A DNA stretch of 64,000 bases from Effrenium voratum (Eukaryota; Sar; Dinophyceae; Suessiales; Symbiodiniaceae): NCBI GenBank assembly GCA_963377175.1, contig CAUJNA010001025.1, forward strand, positions 1 to 64,000, given 5' to 3'. Below, in pieces: positions 9,952 to 21,657 of the stretch (position 1 is its first letter; each line of letters starts with the position of its first letter). Below the pieces are notes generated by a model. It was given only the letters and a program-made list of their open reading frames with translations, searched no databases and was not told the DNA's origin. Made by a program: the position numbers and the translations under genes.

Positions 9952-10229
9952 ACCATGTTGTGAAGGGGCTCTATCTTAACGCAAAAGCTTAGTGAGGAAA
10001 CCACCGCGTAGCAGAAACCACAGGCCGTGACTGGCCTGCATTTGGGCAAAAAGGGGCATACAGGGTGGGGGTCCTCCATCTAAGAGGTTGGTTCTTCGAA
10101 CAGATCCTACAGGAAGAATACCCTCCCAACCTGACAGAAAATCCCTTTAAAAAGGACAATGGTCTTCCAGGACCCCCTTTCAGGTTCCATGTTGATGGGT
10201 GGGAGGGTATGTTGGATTGAGATGCGTGC
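9952..10229. other. Unassigned; inverted GGGGGTCCT pair
   Basis: No gene is seen. 'gtgggggtcctcc' near 10066 and 'aggaccccctt' near 10167 are inverted copies about 100 bp apart, which suggests another degenerate short inverted-repeat element. Confidence 0.3.
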
Positions 10230-10640
10230 AGCCACATGTGTTTTTGTATTTTAGTTATTCTAGTGTGTTGCTATTTCTGGTAGATAATGTTTGTAAAAAC
10301 AAACCAAAAAAATGTTGTTCTTTAAAAAAAGAAATGGTTGTGGCACGTTCAATTGATGAATTATGAAAACAATTACAAATGCACGCGTTACAAAACAAAA
10401 TACATTACTTGAAAATACATATAACCAAAACAAACTATATGATAGTACTGTTCATTGACGAGAAAGGTAATTTAACGATTAAACAGAGAAACATGCTAGT
10501 TTATTCAAAGAAAACTCAGAATTAAAGTCATTACAAAGTGTTTGCGCTAATTTACAGAATTAATACAATAATTCATCCAAAAATTATAACAGCAAATGCA
10601 TTCACTTTAATACAAAAGCCATATGGTATTTGTACGTACC
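10230..10640. other. AT-rich island
   Basis: Composition changes abruptly to A/T-rich sequence with long runs of AAAACAA and TTTAA-like words and few G/C-rich codons. No gene, no clear repeat unit and no telomere-like motif could be seen. It may be an intergenic or matrix-type region. Confidence 0.6.
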
Positions 10641-11384
10641 CTGAAATGCGCTTCCTTGGTCTAATTGCAAAGTCAACCAATGTGATACTGAAGTGGCCTG
10701 AAAAGCCCGCAGAAAATCAAGGCCGATTCGCCCACACATCAAGAACTCCATCCCCGTCTCAAGCGTCCAATGACCGTCCGTGCCCGGCAGTTGGGGATCG
10801 GCCGTTTGTTCCAAAACCAGAAACATGGTGGGTCACACTGGCCTGCCCTTCCAAGTCCGCAAGAATAAGGGCAAGTAAAACTGGATCCAAGAAAGAGCCT
10901 GATCTAGTTTGACGAAGAGCCACATTGACATGGCCATGTTCGAGCAAAAGGGGCTGGACGATTCTGGGGGGAACCAGGGAATCAATGATAAGGCGGTGTC
11001 CATTGCAAGGCCGTGAATTGTGGACCCTTGAACCTCAGGTCGGGATTCATGTCCACTAAGGTGGTTCCTACCCACAAATCTTGACCTTGAGCTCAAGGCA
11101 CCTCGACTGAAACCATCAGGCCGCTAAGCCTGCAGTAAATCCCCATGGAAAGGTTCAGCCTTTGAGCCACAAGCATCTGGACGCTTCTGAGGTGCCTTTG
11201 CAGTTGTTTCTCAAAAAGAAAACAAGACTTCCCAGACCTGCCCTGAACTTCTTGTTGGATGCCTCTCCGGAAGAGAACCATGCTCTTTGTTCCTTTGGCC
11301 TCCTTTATGCCATCTCCGATGGCCAACTCTGCAACTCTCCAATGGATTGCCAGCAGGAAGGTCTTGCAAAAGCTACTGACATGT
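10641..11384. other. Unassigned sequence
   Basis: Several short open frames are present, but none has codon bias, a domain or splice-like borders that I could support. 'cgggattcatgtccacta' near 11041 is a short relative of the repeat pair at 36007 and 47660. Confidence 0.3.
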
Positions 11385-11478
11385 GGCTGCGGGTCAAAAA
11401 ATAGGTACCCAAAATGGAACCTAAATGGAAACATGGGCTGAAATCAGCGCCATAAGTTCTTTTTTTGCGAGCCCAGCC
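11385..11478. mobile_element. Family-2 inverted-repeat element, 94 bp
   Basis: The ends are GGCTGCGGGTCAAAAAA and TTTTTTTGCGAGCCCAGCC, and the internal signature GGTACCCAAAATGGAACC is intact. The flanks (ATGT left, AGGC right) do not form a clear duplication, so this copy may be older or its borders may be off by a few bases. Confidence 0.75.
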
Positions 11479-12133
11479 AGGCAGGACGCCACCTCAGTCT
11501 CTGAGTTCCTCGCCTCCAGCGCCCTGCCAAGAAACGAATCCGAGAACGACGTCGCAGGATTTCCACCATTCGAAGCCCTCAGGAAAATCGATGTTCATTC
11601 TCAACATGCGAGAAGCAAGGCTCCAAAAAATATACCCCAGCATAGACCCCAGATAGCGCAACACTCGCTAACAATTGCACGCCAGCACCTCTAGCAGCAC
11701 TGCCCGAAAAGCACCTCAACCAACACCCCAAACAGCATCCCAGACTGCGTGCCCCCGAGCATCGTCAATCTTGCAAAATTGTGCCCACCCCCAGCAGCAC
11801 CTCAAACAGCGCCCCAAACAGCGCCCCAAAACAGCACCCCAAAACAGCACCTGCGCTAGCACCCCAAACTGCACGCTCCCTAGCACCCAGTCGTCAATCT
11901 CGCAAATCACTTTCCCTTCTTTATTAGAAGTTAGAACCCCCATAGCATTCAGCTATCTGGGGAAAAACACGGAAAGGCCCGATGCAAAGGGGCAATAAAA
12001 TGGAAGGCAACCCTAGACCCAAAGGCAACCCCGCGCCTGCGCGCGGGCAACCTTGGACATCCGCGACGGCCCAGCACACGCACGCACGCACGCACGCATG
12101 CTTACACACGTGGACACATGGTTGAGCTCACAT
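11479..12133. other. CAGCACCCCAAA-rich low-complexity stretch
   Basis: From about 11660 to 11890 the sequence is a loose repeat of 'agcaccccaaa(a)cagc' and 'gcaccycaa' units without a fixed period, giving Ser/Thr/Pro/Gln-rich frames. 12080-12110 holds an acgc(acgc)n tract. No gene is supported. Confidence 0.55.
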
Positions 12134-12231
12134 GGCTGTGGGTCAAAATGAAACAACCAGGGGACCACAAATGTTAGTTCATGTTTCCATTTACCAGGGT
12201 TGAATTTGGTACCCATGTTTGCCCCGCAGCC
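12134..12231. mobile_element. Family-2 inverted-repeat element, 98 bp, TSD ACAT
   Basis: The element starts GGCTGTGGGTCAAAAT and ends with GCCCCGCAGCC, an imperfect inverted pair. ACAT stands on both sides (12130-12133 and 12232-12235). The wider flank also shows a 14-bp direct repeat, acatggttgagctc, at about 12116 and 12232, so the insertion lies in or beside a duplicated sequence. The core GGTACC is present near the right end. Both strands offer a terminal CAG|CC. Confidence 0.85.
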
Positions 12232-12304
12232 ACATGGTTGAGCTCCTCAAACACATGGTTGACTGCGGCCAACACAAAATCATCTATTGGATTGGAGTCC
12301 AACT

Positions 12305-12631
12305 TCAAACTCGGGAGCCGTATGATTCCAGTGTCACAGAAATCGCCCGGTCCGAGAAGAGCATCTCCCAGCGCATGATGCTTACCTTGATTTCGAAAGA
12401 CATGCAATGTGGCAAAACCAAGTATTTCAACACATCGCCGCACTCCAGCGCCCGCCAATTGCACGAAAGCAGGGCATCCTCCTCTGACAAAGCTTGTTGT
12501 TGAAGAGTCAGCATCTCCGCAGGCCAAACCACTGGGAGCGGGGAGCAACATGGTCGGCATCTTCGTGAACAAAAACATATGAGCGGGCTAAGCAAGCGGT
12601 TCCCCACAAGGGACACAGAATTGAGCACCAA
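12305..12631 (-). CDS. Possible coding remnant, unknown
   Basis: A 108-codon open frame whose second half has protein-like composition, for example 'ALSEEDALLSCNWRALECGD' and 'SFEIKVSIMRWEMLFSDRAI'. No domain is recognised. Codon usage is only moderately G/C-ending and an alternative minus-strand frame is also open over the same bases. It may be a pseudogene piece or chance. Confidence 0.2.
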   Translation of the reverse strand: MVLNSVSLVGNRLLSPLICFCSRRCRPCCSPLPVVWPAEMLTLQQQALSEEDALLSCNWRALECGDVLKYLVLPHCMSFEIKVSIMRWEMLFSDRAISVTLESYGSRV

Positions 12632-13727
12632 TGTCCTCCCTGAACAAACACTACCAATGCTTCACATCAAGCCTTGGAAACAGCCAATCAATGACGCACA
12701 CACTGCCCCAAATGCTTCAATTATAATGAAATTCACGAACCTCCTTTCCAAGGGCCTGGCTGAGCTGTACACATAGTGCGACCTCACGAGTCAATGGCTT
12801 TGTGAGTCCCGTCTCAATGAGGGCCAAATCCCAAATACGAAAAAGCCACTGGAAAACCCAAGCAGAAACCTGAGAAACACAGACTCAGCTTGACATTCAA
12901 AAAGCAACAACTTCATGCTTTAAAGCAAAACAGGAAGAAAAAAAAACAGACTCCAAAAACAAAGAAAAAACAACACAGGAAATCCCCAAAGGTAGAGTTA
13001 GGCTCAGGGGGGGAGGGGAAGGGAAGGATATCATTCCCTGTATGGCTATAGTAGCTATAGGATGGTGAATCAACGATGACAGCTGCGCACATCAACTATC
13101 ACGACGATAAATCGCAAGTCGTGTTGATCAGCGAGGATTGGCTTTGGCTGACATGAACCACATTTTTGAGGCATGCTCATGATGACAATTAAGCTCCTGA
13201 GCTTTTCGCCACTCTTCCCTCGCTCCGTTGCCGACTTTTGTTGGGCTCTTTTATGTGACACATATTCAAGCTGTTGGCTCAAACATGGTGTTTCTCACTT
13301 CCCTGTCTAGCGTTTGTGTGCGCAACATTGTAACGCGGCTCTTGTGCAAACAAAGCAACCTGCAGCTTCTGTGCATGGCTAGCACATGTTAGCACGCATT
13401 CATTTAGGGCCCTTCTACAACCTTCAGCCACTTAAAAGGTTCGGACGGAACCTGCAAGTAAAGAATATTCGTCTTGGAGCTCATTCTCCCTGTGAGCTTA
13501 AAAGGTTCGGAAGGAATCTGCAAGCATTCTACCCTGCGCTTTCCACAATTCGTGGCAGGAGGGTTCTGGGTGCCGGTTTCGTCTCCCAGCCATACCAGTC
13601 TTGCGGCTTAGCCCGTGCGGTGGAGCTTCGTAGGCTTGGCTGGGCGATAGCCATTCTGGATGATGGACGGGTCATTGGCTGTGGCTCAAAAAGTGGAATT
13701 CCCGAAAGATGGAGTCCTTTGGTATAT
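12632..13727. other. Unassigned sequence
   Basis: No gene is seen. A second family-2-like left end, GGCTGTGGCTCAAAAAG, begins at 13677, and a matching 'ctgagccaca' lies at 13885-13896. The intact element at 13728-13839 may therefore be nested in an older copy. 'catgatgacaattaag' near 13170 recurs near 56066. Confidence 0.4.
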
Positions 13728-13839
13728 GGCTGTGGGTCAAAACCAATGGTACCATTTTGGGGTAGGTGCACCACCCATTTTAGTCTATTTTAGTGGGGAT
13801 TGGGATTTTCACTGGGGGTACGGGATTTTGACCCATGGC
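13728..13839. mobile_element. Family-2 inverted-repeat element, 112 bp, TSD TATAT
   Basis: The ends are GGCTGTGGGTCAAAA and TTTTGACCCATGGC. The flanks are TATAT on the left (13723-13727) and TATAT on the right (13840-13844), a 4-5 bp duplication. Inside, GGTACCATTTTGGGG is a variant of the family core. It appears to lie inside a larger, older family-2-like copy. Confidence 0.82.
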
Positions 13840-14309
13840 TATATGAGAAGGACTAACACCTGCCCCTTGCCCCAGCTGTTCAATTCTGAGCCACAAATAT
13901 TTGGGAACGAGACAGCGATCCACAGGGAGACAGCGAGGGAATTTAAGGATCGCCCATCCTGAGCCTTTGAAATCAAACCACCCTGCCACACTGGAGGATG
14001 GAACCATAGATAGGGCAGCAGCTGGCTCTGACCCCCACCGTAAGCCTCCGCATCCTCCCGTGTCATTCCCCCCGGAAAAAAGGGCTGAAGAACGACCAAT
14101 GGTTTGCTCTGGTGAATTTGGGCTCAAAGCAATTTCAACCAACTTATAGTCGCCTTTTCCTTTACAAGGGAATTTGTGGTGGGTTCCCTGCTGGACCGGA
14201 ACATATGAGTCTGCTTTTGTGGGGAGTCGGTATCCCTTTTTGGGACGGTTCTTTTCGCAAACACTAACCGCATAGACACCTGCCAAGAATGTGCAAAAGT
14301 CTGACCGAT

Positions 14310-14416
14310 TCTTGGGAAACATGCTGTTCGTGGAAACCGCAAGAAGAAAACAAAACTTGCACCATTTTGGATTTTGGGTCCCCCCCAAAAAAAAAACAGA
14401 AAAACAAGACACACCC
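14310..14416. mobile_element. Family-1 inverted-repeat element
   Basis: The right end, read on the minus strand, begins GGGTGTGTCTTGTTTTTCTG and is followed by a G run and ACCC. The core on the same strand contains 'ttttcttcttgcggtttcc'. The left border is uncertain. The interval between the tandem-like AAAAC tails is the longest of the family-1 copies. Confidence 0.55.
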
Positions 14417-14812
14417 CTGTATAGGCCCTGGCCAATCCCCTCCATGGCCAATCGTGGTTTTGGCGCTCACTTGGACATGCGTGTGTCTGTCGAGACCTGG
14501 GATCCTTTGAAGCACTGTCCGCGAAGGAAATCTCTTTGGGGCGTTGATCAAAGAGTCCCGCGCATGGGAGGCTCATTGGTTGGAAAACCCCACGAAAAAA
14601 TATGATGGGTCTCACTCAATGGGACAAGTTCCCCTTGGTCATTTGGGGGCCGCAGGGAACACTGATCAACCCCTTCATACTGCGGGTGGCCAAAAATTTT
14701 GCACCGCTTTTGACCCCATGGGAAACGATGGTTGGTTGCTATTTCCCGGGAAATCGAGTCATTCCAGGGATTCTGAACGGTGCGAAATGGATTTCGCAAC
14801 CATCCACAGTAT
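14417..14812. other. Unassigned sequence
   Basis: No supported gene. Several GGAAAYC and GGGACCC-like words suggest decayed copies of the two short inverted-repeat families, but I could not delimit them. Confidence 0.3.
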
Positions 14813-15026
14813 GGCAGTGGGTCAAGAATCGGTACCCAAAAAGGAACCCTGGTAGAAGGAAACATCTCGGTGAATTATCATATTTCACCAACCTGAAACA
14901 AGATGGTTGGGGGCTATTCCCCACAGAAACCACGATTTGGGGTGAGGTCGTAGGTCGTTATTCACCCAGAAACATGGACCAAAACCTGCGGTCCATTTGC
15001 TGGTGGTTTCATTTTGCCCCACAGCC
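14813..15026. mobile_element. Family-2 inverted-repeat element, long version (214 bp)
   Basis: The left end GGCAGTGGGTCAAGAATCGG with core GGTACCCAAAAAGGAACC pairs with the right end ATTTTGCCCCACAGCC. The flanks are GTAT and GTGT, a 4-bp duplication with one mismatch. It is about twice the usual length and may hold a second insertion. It ends directly against the exon-like island at 15030-15140. Confidence 0.65.
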
Positions 15027-15029
15027 GTG

Positions 15030-15140
15030 TCATCCCGAGACCGCTGAAGCCCTCGAGTCCCCGGCGGACTCCTCAGACACGGCGCATGCTGCGCCAGGAA
15101 GCTGAGAAGCTCGGCCTCGGCGCTTGGGGGAAATCTGCGG
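15030..15140. CDS. Exon-like island, strand uncertain
   Basis: A G/C-ending stretch is open on both strands. Minus reads 'RRFPPSAEAELLSFLAQHAP'; plus reads 'RTPQTRRMLRQEAEKLGLGA'. It abuts the family-2 element at 14813-15026, whose terminal CCACAG could serve as acceptor for the plus reading. I cannot decide the strand or name the protein. Confidence 0.3.
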
Positions 15141-15403
15141 GGAAGATGTGGGGACACGCGGAATAATCTCGAAATATACTTGGAAACATGTGGAATATAC
15201 GAAGAACTTCATGTGCGGACACGCTGAAATATGGAGAAATATATCCAAATATATACGTGGAACATTCTCTGCAGGTCTATGCAACAGGGCTCCCTACATT
15301 TCCACTTTGAAACATCCCCCCCCCCCCCCGAGAGAAAAAAAAAAAGTTGGCCCAAAAAAAAAGAAGATGAGTTTAAAACCGCCAAAAAGGGGAAATCTGG
15401 GAC

Positions 15404-15540
15404 CGCCCGTGGAATCGGAAGGCTTCGGCCGGGCGCCCCGGCGCCGCTGGCGGGGGGCAGCTGCGCCAAGGCCTGGCGAGCGCCCTCCTCCAGGTGCACC
15501 TCCTGGTCCTTGCGATTCGACTGGCGAGTCTTTTGGAGGT
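15404..15540 (-). CDS. Exon-like island, unknown protein
   Basis: The minus strand encodes 'KTRQSNRKDQEVHLEEGARQ' followed by an Ala/Pro/Gly stretch, with almost all codons ending in G or C. Upstream on the same strand the frame stays open through a (CAG/CAC)n tract (15560-15615), giving a Gln/His run that could be real protein or intronic microsatellite. No domain is recognised. Confidence 0.38.
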
Positions 15541-15559
15541 ATCCCGTTTTTGGGGGTAG

Positions 15560-15615
15560 TTGGTGGTGATGGTGGTGGTGGTGCTGCTGCTGCTGCTGCT
15601 GCTGGTGGTGGTGGT
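15560..15615. repeat. GGT/GCT trinucleotide tract
   Basis: Plus strand: ggtggtgatggtggtggtgg, then (gct)7-8, then (ggt)4. A short palindromic block, ggtgaaccctttggttcacc, follows at 15632-15651. Confidence 0.9.
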
Positions 15616-15736
15616 AAGCACCCAGAAATCGAAGGTGAACCCTTTGGTTCACCTTGTGGGGCCACCAAAAATAGACCAGAAAGAGGAAACGAAAAGGTGA
15701 AAAGGTCGGCGTTGGGCAACTCAGGCCTTTTGAGTG

Positions 15737-15829
15737 GCTCGATTTTTGGGGCATCGGACCCCCAAAATGGCTTTTGGTTTCCCTTGAACGACAATAAACA
15801 AGGGGGACCAACTCGAGAATAGACGCACT
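15737..15829. mobile_element. Family-1 inverted-repeat element
   Basis: The left end GGCTCGATTTTTGGGG with 'ggacccccaaaatgg', the core 'cttttggtttcccttgaac' and the right part 'caagggggacc' reproduce the order seen in other family-1 copies, ending 'agaatagacgcac'. The termini are diverged. Confidence 0.5.
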
Positions 15830-17177
15830 TACTTGGATTTCGGGGGGGGGTTCCAAAACCAAAAGACTGAAATCCAAGTGGGTTCCGATTCTTATGAGAC
15901 TGTTGTGGCTGCGTTAGGTGGTTTGGAATGGCGTCCCATTTGCCCTCTAGAATCAGAGAAACAAATCCACATGTGATTTATTTGACTGAGGGTTATCAAT
16001 CCCTTTCATCTGCCAGAAGAAAGTCGGAGCCCCTAGGTGCAATCTGCTCCCCTCTTGGTGGTTTGTGGTTTGGAGGTGTTTGACCCGCCGCTTCTGTGAA
16101 TGGTACACCCTTACAAATTAATATGGAACCCAAAAAAAGGAGGGGGTCCAAAGGAGATTCAGCTCTTAAATGGTGGGTTGTTGGGTTCCCATCTTAATTT
16201 GCAGGGTAAAAGCCCTGCAGATCTCTCTCGGCAGAAACCATTCCTGCACCGCGTCAGTGGATCTCAGTCAGCCAATCACAGGCATGCTTGGCCGCGCCAA
16301 ACTTCACGGGGCAAGCCCTTCCTTTGGCGCAGAAAACATGGTTGGTGTACCCATGCAAACCTAGTTTCGTCCGGGTTTCCTGCAACATTCTCACAAAGAC
16401 TCTCAAAACATGAACCCTTTTCGGTTCCGCCTCATTTCAATCAAGCCCATTGGAAGGGAGGCATATTCTTGGCAGCCCGCTGCGACAAGAAAGTCGAAAC
16501 ACGCATGCGTCGTTCGCGCACTTCGGTCATTCCGCTGCTCCTGCAACCGTTGCAGCGACCGAGCAATGGAGTCTTGCGGATCACCTGGGCTGCAACGGCT
16601 ATACGGACGGCTGTTTTGCGCGCTGTTTGTTAGTTATTCTCTCGTTCTTTCTTCTATTCTTCTGTTTCTTCTGCTTCTTCTTCTTCTTTCTCCTGCTGCG
16701 GCGTGAGTCTCAGCATGCACATCCTATATACTTCGGGGAGCCTTTAAGGCATTGGATGCTCCACAATCACATGAATGGAAAAGGAGGCGGCCTGGATTTC
16801 TTGCCAAAAAAGAAACACCCGACGAATGCAAGCAAGCGACTCTTAAAAAACGGACGGGGAAGGAGATTCAGATCAAGTCTCAGCCCGCAGCCATGGGCCA
16901 CGCAACCTCCGTGCCCACCTGACAAAACGCGAGTGACCTGAAGGCTTCATCTTTGTGGCGTGCTGAACAACGCCTTGACCCGGCATCGACAGGCTGTGAT
17001 TGAACGCACATGAACGTCCTGGGTCAACACATGCCACTCTTTCACAAATCCTGTGGTCCAAAAGAAACAGACTCTTCAACATGATGTCAGGTGTTTCTTG
17101 ATACAGCTCCAATGACATATAGACATGGTTGCACCGCACAAGGTCCAACCATCCCTTCAAGGCTGTCGGCTGAACTG
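15830..17177. other. Unassigned sequence
   Basis: No gene is supported. 16625-16695 is a CTT/TTC-rich pyrimidine tract. Open frames here show no consistent codon bias. Confidence 0.3.
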
Positions 17178-18109
17178 TCAGCGAATGGAATGTGCAAGGA
17201 TGGGTAGCAAGCTAGAGAATCCAGGGAAGCCGACCCTTCCTTTCAGCATTCTATGGTTGAGCGCTCCCGGAAAAACTTGCCCAGCCTGGAGTAAAGCCAC
17301 TGGCGACCGCGCCTCAGGCCAAAACTCAAGGCGGAGTTGTTCAAGTCGGGCGCACTGCGAATGGACACCAGCAACAAAAAAGTCGAAAGGAAAACACATC
17401 TACACTGGATGGTGACCGGATGGAAGGCTGGTGAAGGGAGACGCGGTCTGCCTCCAAGGATACCTTTCAAATTTGTAAACAACTTCCTCACTACAAGATC
17501 GGGCAAGACCTCTTTAAAGGAGCTCAGTACAGAATTTCCGCTAGATTCGTCTGGTCTCTCGGATCTGCGCAGACAGGATCCACCTCAACCTCTTACAATC
17601 TCTGCATGATCGTTTCAGCAAATGTCTCAGCTGCATCCTTGCAGCAGCATACCGTTTTGCGGCACGTTCTCGGAACTTTGGAGCATGTCTGCCAAACTTG
17701 ACTGACAACACCTCTTTTCGAGGCTGCCTATTTAAAAAGCAAAAATAATGCAGTCTCTTTCAGAGGCACCGTTTCCGCAAAGCGTCTGGAGATTTGAGAG
17801 CATCTCTGAATCTCTGTGTCCCCACCAGGCCACCGCGAGAACAAGTTTGAAGCATAGATGCTCCACATTCGCGCCACGCAATGAGAACAACCCGACGCAG
17901 CCGAGAAACCGCGCGGCAAGCACTTCCAAAGCAGCAGTCTGAGCTGTGAATCTAGTCAAAATGCGCTCGGCTTTTGAAAACACGAGCGCGAGCTGTTGTG
18001 AAGTCAAAACAGAGCGTCGATGTGAAGCCCAATTGAACCCGGTCTCGTGTGGAGCACACTGTCTATTTGGGCAGAAAGTGGACAAATTGACAAGGAAAGC
18101 AAATACCAC
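17178..18109 (-). other. Two weak open frames, no identification
   Basis: Minus-strand frames 17506-17243 (ending 'RLGKFFRERSTIEC') and 18109-17732 ('LVFSKAERILTRFTAQTAAL') are protein-like in composition but lack G/C-ending codon bias and recognisable domains. They may be decayed gene pieces or chance. Confidence 0.2.
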
Positions 18110-18751
18110 ATGAGAAAAACAAATAGCACCTCCTCGGCCTGCTTCTGAAGGCTCCGAAAGTATCCCAGCGGATCATGCTGTGGGTTGCTAGAACACATGC
18201 CATCCGCGCGGACTGGGACAGATCAAGCCCAGACCAGAGACATGATCCAGCAAGATGGCCCAGCCCAAGAAGAGCCGCACGACATCGCACGACTCGAGTC
18301 ATGAGCCCCGGGCTCAAGATGAAACTGGAGGAGTCTCGCAGGTCCTAAGCCGGACGCAGTGATCCCGATTTGGCTGTCAAGCGAGTAACTGCTGGTGAAG
18401 TAGTTCAAGAGTTCAAAAGCAAGAGCTGCTCAGAACCTCACTGTAAACTTAAAGACTCGGAGACCTCAGCTTAGCGGCCAAGACTTCAGATCATCTCATG
18501 CCTTATCTGCATCCAGAGCTGGATTCCTCGACTAAGTATGCATCTTGATGCTCTGTGCGGGGGCTCCGCCCCCGTGGATCCCACACACCCGCAAACCAGC
18601 AACCATGTAGGTTTGACCAGCTTGACCCAAAGAAGGTTCAAGTCACGACCTGCGTCCTGCAAAGCACAGGGTGCCTGGGCTTTCTGGTGTATATATGCTT
18701 ATATGCAAATTACGCGTGAGTGCGCGCGCGGGTCTGTGCACGTTTCTTCAC

Positions 18752-18906
18752 TGCAGGCCCGCATCCCAGTCCTGGGATCGCTCCAGCACAAAGTCCAGCA
18801 GCTCCACCGACTTCTCCGGCACCAGCTCTGCCAGCTTCATCAGTGCCTCCCAAAACCGCCGATGAGAAAAACGTCGGCTCCCACGGGCCGATGCGTTGGA
18901 CGCCAA
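18752..18906 (-). CDS. Exon-like island, unknown protein
   Basis: The minus strand reads 'RFWEALMKLAELVPEKSVEL' followed by 'LDFVLERSQDWDAG', with nearly all codons ending in G or C. The 3' edge is CTGCA|GTGAAG, so what looks like a TGA stop is more likely a GT donor. The 5' edge could be CAAAAG|TTGG. The helical, charged composition suggests a folded protein, but I do not recognise it. The rest of its gene is not visible nearby. Confidence 0.45.
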
Positions 18907-19670
18907 CTTTTGCGGGGAAGGCTAGGAAAACCCAAAGGACATGTTCATGGGTTTCTTGGGTCTAAATCGCTTGACGTCTTCACACCGAAACTGTCGGGCT
19001 TTCAGGAAAAACCAACAGGAAACCAACCCGGGTCCCAAAATTTGAGAGAAACAACCCAAAATTTGGGAAGGCAGACATGATTGAGCCTTTCAGAGCTTGA
19101 CCCGAGCGAACTTTTGGGTGATACTTTTAACTTTGGCTAAAAACGAGTAGTTCTCTCTTAGCCCTTGAGAAAAACAAAGAGATCGGAACTGATTCTCATT
19201 AAATGCTGCCAAAACCCTTCAAACCAACGGGATCCCCCACCAAGGGAACTCCCCAGCAAGTTCGAAAACCACGACCGGGTCGGGTCGCTGTTTCTCGTTG
19301 TAATCAGTCCACGTGAGCAAGGCTCACTTTCATTGTTCTCCCGGCCTTCAGCCTGACTATCCACGGAGAACCAAGCACCCAAAACCCGCTGTCGGCAGAC
19401 TAAAGCATGTCCGCTCATCAGGAGCTAAAACTATTTCTTGAGCACTTTGTAAAATCAATACTGACGCGTCCAATGCCACCATTTCTGACGATTGCCCGCC
19501 CATGGCGATTGTGCCACAATGGCCACAACACACACAAGAAGCAAAGCCACAGCTGTGCGTGCGGGAAGCCATACCCTGCGTCTTTCTCCAAATCGGGTTG
19601 CGTCCTTTTGGTTTCCGCTCAAGTACCAAAGGTTTTGGGGGTCACTTTTGGCTCTTCAGGGATCCTTGCA

Positions 19671-19788
19671 GTATACACCTGAACATTGCAACTTGTAAAT
19701 GGTGGTTTCCAACTTCATTTTTGTTGAAACAGCCACATGTTTCAATTGGTTGGGCAAAATTTGTATCTTTTTCAGGAGCCCTGGCTCT
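19671..19788. repeat. Dispersed repeat, copy 1 (partner at 44035)
   Basis: 'tacacctgaacattgcaact' ... 'ggtggtttccaacttcattt' ... 'gccacatgtttcaattgg' ... 'caaaatttgtatctttttca' ... 'ggagccctg' is shared in order with 44035-44137. The match covers about 110 bp with small indels and stops sharply on both sides. Confidence 0.8.
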
Positions 19789-20837
19789 TCCAGCCCAATT
19801 TTGATGACGCCATCGGGCGCATGCCTCGTTGGTGAGCACCAAGCCCAGGCGCTGCGCCTGCGGGATTCATGCGTTTCCCCGGCTGCGTATGTTGGCCGCA
19901 GCACACTTGGCTGTTGAGCGTAGTGTTTAAAAAAGAGGCATGTTTAAAGGGAAACCAGCGGGAAGCTCATCGATTTGGGGGTGTGCAACTTTCTGACACC
20001 CATTTGATGAGGACGGCGGACCCTCGGTTGGCTGTTGAGCCAATAGTGAGACGGGGGTCAACTAAACAAGCTCGGGAGAGGTTTCAAAACGAGAACTCCA
20101 AGCCAAACAGCCCACAGGCAAACAAGAGCAGCCATAGACATGGCTGCTTCAACCATGCGACCTTGAGAATCCTTCAAATCGATACCCCTTGGCAAAGTTC
20201 GGGCTTCACTCTCCTTGTCACAAGAATCAAGTACTCCACGTGCTCTGCGTGTGCACACGTGTGATATTTAATTTGTCGGGGTACCTTTTTATGGGTCGAG
20301 GAAATACCACAAAATATGAGAACGAATCGGGGAGCAGGCCGTGGTCAGCTTGTTGTGCTTCCCCCGAACACTAGTGTTATATAGATACATACTACAGTGT
20401 ATGTATCAACACCCCCCCAGGTATGTTTTGAGACTTGCAGTGGATCCGTGGCTTGGCGGGATTCTCTTGGATGTTGATTGAGGTGGGCTTTAAACGAGGA
20501 ACAATCTACCCTCCTGCAGATTACCATTCTTAGAGGAAGCTCCTCTTGGGGACCCAAGCAAATTGAGTTGCATGTTAATCTGCAGGGTGCCCCATCGTTG
20601 GTGGTTTGGATTGCTGATTTGGGGGTCTTGAACCCTCCTCTTGCAAACACGCCGGAAGGCGCCCCCAAAATGGAAGCACCACTTGCAAAGCGAAGTATCA
20701 GCGCACAATGCCGTGAGGCCCTGAGTACTCATATGACTGATCAGATGCCGCATTTTGAAAAAAGCAGAGATCCGAATTTGTTTCAGAAAAAGGTCAAACA
20801 CGAGGCAAAGCAAAACATACCACACACGCTCACTCGC
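19789..20837. other. Unassigned sequence
   Basis: No gene is supported. Composition is mixed and several short frames overlap without bias. Confidence 0.3.
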
Positions 20838-20862
20838 TCACACACACACACACACACACATT
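20838..20862. repeat. (CA)n microsatellite
   Basis: About eleven CA units. Confidence 0.95.
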
Positions 20863-20896
20863 AAAAAGAAAGAAGCGCTGCGCTGCCTCGCATCAC

Positions 20897-20971
20897 CTGG
20901 ACAGAAAGCTCCATCGGCCTTCAGCAAGAGCCGCTCCATCGTCTCGGGATCTGCCGCCAGCGGAGGCGGAC
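20897..20971 (-). CDS. Exon-like island with clean splice borders, unknown protein
   Basis: A 75-nt minus-strand segment lies between TTTTTTTCGACAG and CCAG|GTGATG. It encodes 24 complete codons ('PPPLAADPETMERLLLKADG' plus AFCP) and enters and leaves in the same phase, as a skippable exon would. Codons end mostly in G/C. The acceptor has a long T run. No family is recognised from so short a segment. Confidence 0.5.
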
Positions 20972-21566
20972 CTGTCGAAAAAAACAAGTTGTTGGCTTCG
21001 GAATTCGGATTGTGTCCAGACGAAACCAATAGAGATTGACCCATGATCAAATGATGTTGACCCATGATCCATTTTCGTAGGGAAAGTCAGGGGACCCACA
21101 AATCAAATCCCTGCGAAAAGGGCAATCTTGATGAAGGCAGTCCGACCGATAGCATTTCTCGCTGGTGGCAGTTTTGGGGAAAAAAACAAGGTCAACGGTG
21201 GGCCGGAGGACTGTTGCGTTCCTGGCACAAACTCCCTCCAGCTCAAAAATTGGTGGTTTTCCGGTTCCGCTTTAACCCCACCCCAAAACGGGTATCCTCG
21301 AAAAGAAACCCAAACTCAGGTTGGACCTTCGATTAACTGTCTACTTAATCAAGGGTAATACTGGTTGAGTCGTGTTGCTCGATTTTCTCTTTGGCGCCAT
21401 CGCCAATCAATGGCCACCACTGGGTCTTCTCAGTTGAAAAGCTGACATGTTGGGTGGTTCTCGCTTTTTGCGCCCCTACAAAACCACCCGTAACAAGGGG
21501 ACCAACTCCAAAAGACGACCAGCGCTCCGCGCCTTGGGCCTCCGGCTTGCGACCTGGTCTTTTGTG

Positions 21567-21657
21567 GGTGCCTTTTTGGGGGTTGGGAGAAAAGGGAAAC
21601 CAAAAAGGAAAACCGCCCCAAACCGCGGGGGGGGTAGATTCCAAAAAAACAGACACC
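21567..21657. mobile_element. Family-1 inverted-repeat element, 91 bp
   Basis: The left end GGTGCCTTTTTGGGGGTTGG and the right end GATTCCAAAAAAACAGACACC are inverted relatives, and the core 'aaaagggaaaccaaaaagga' is the family signature. The acceptor-like ACAG precedes the terminal ACACC. No clear target duplication. Confidence 0.72.
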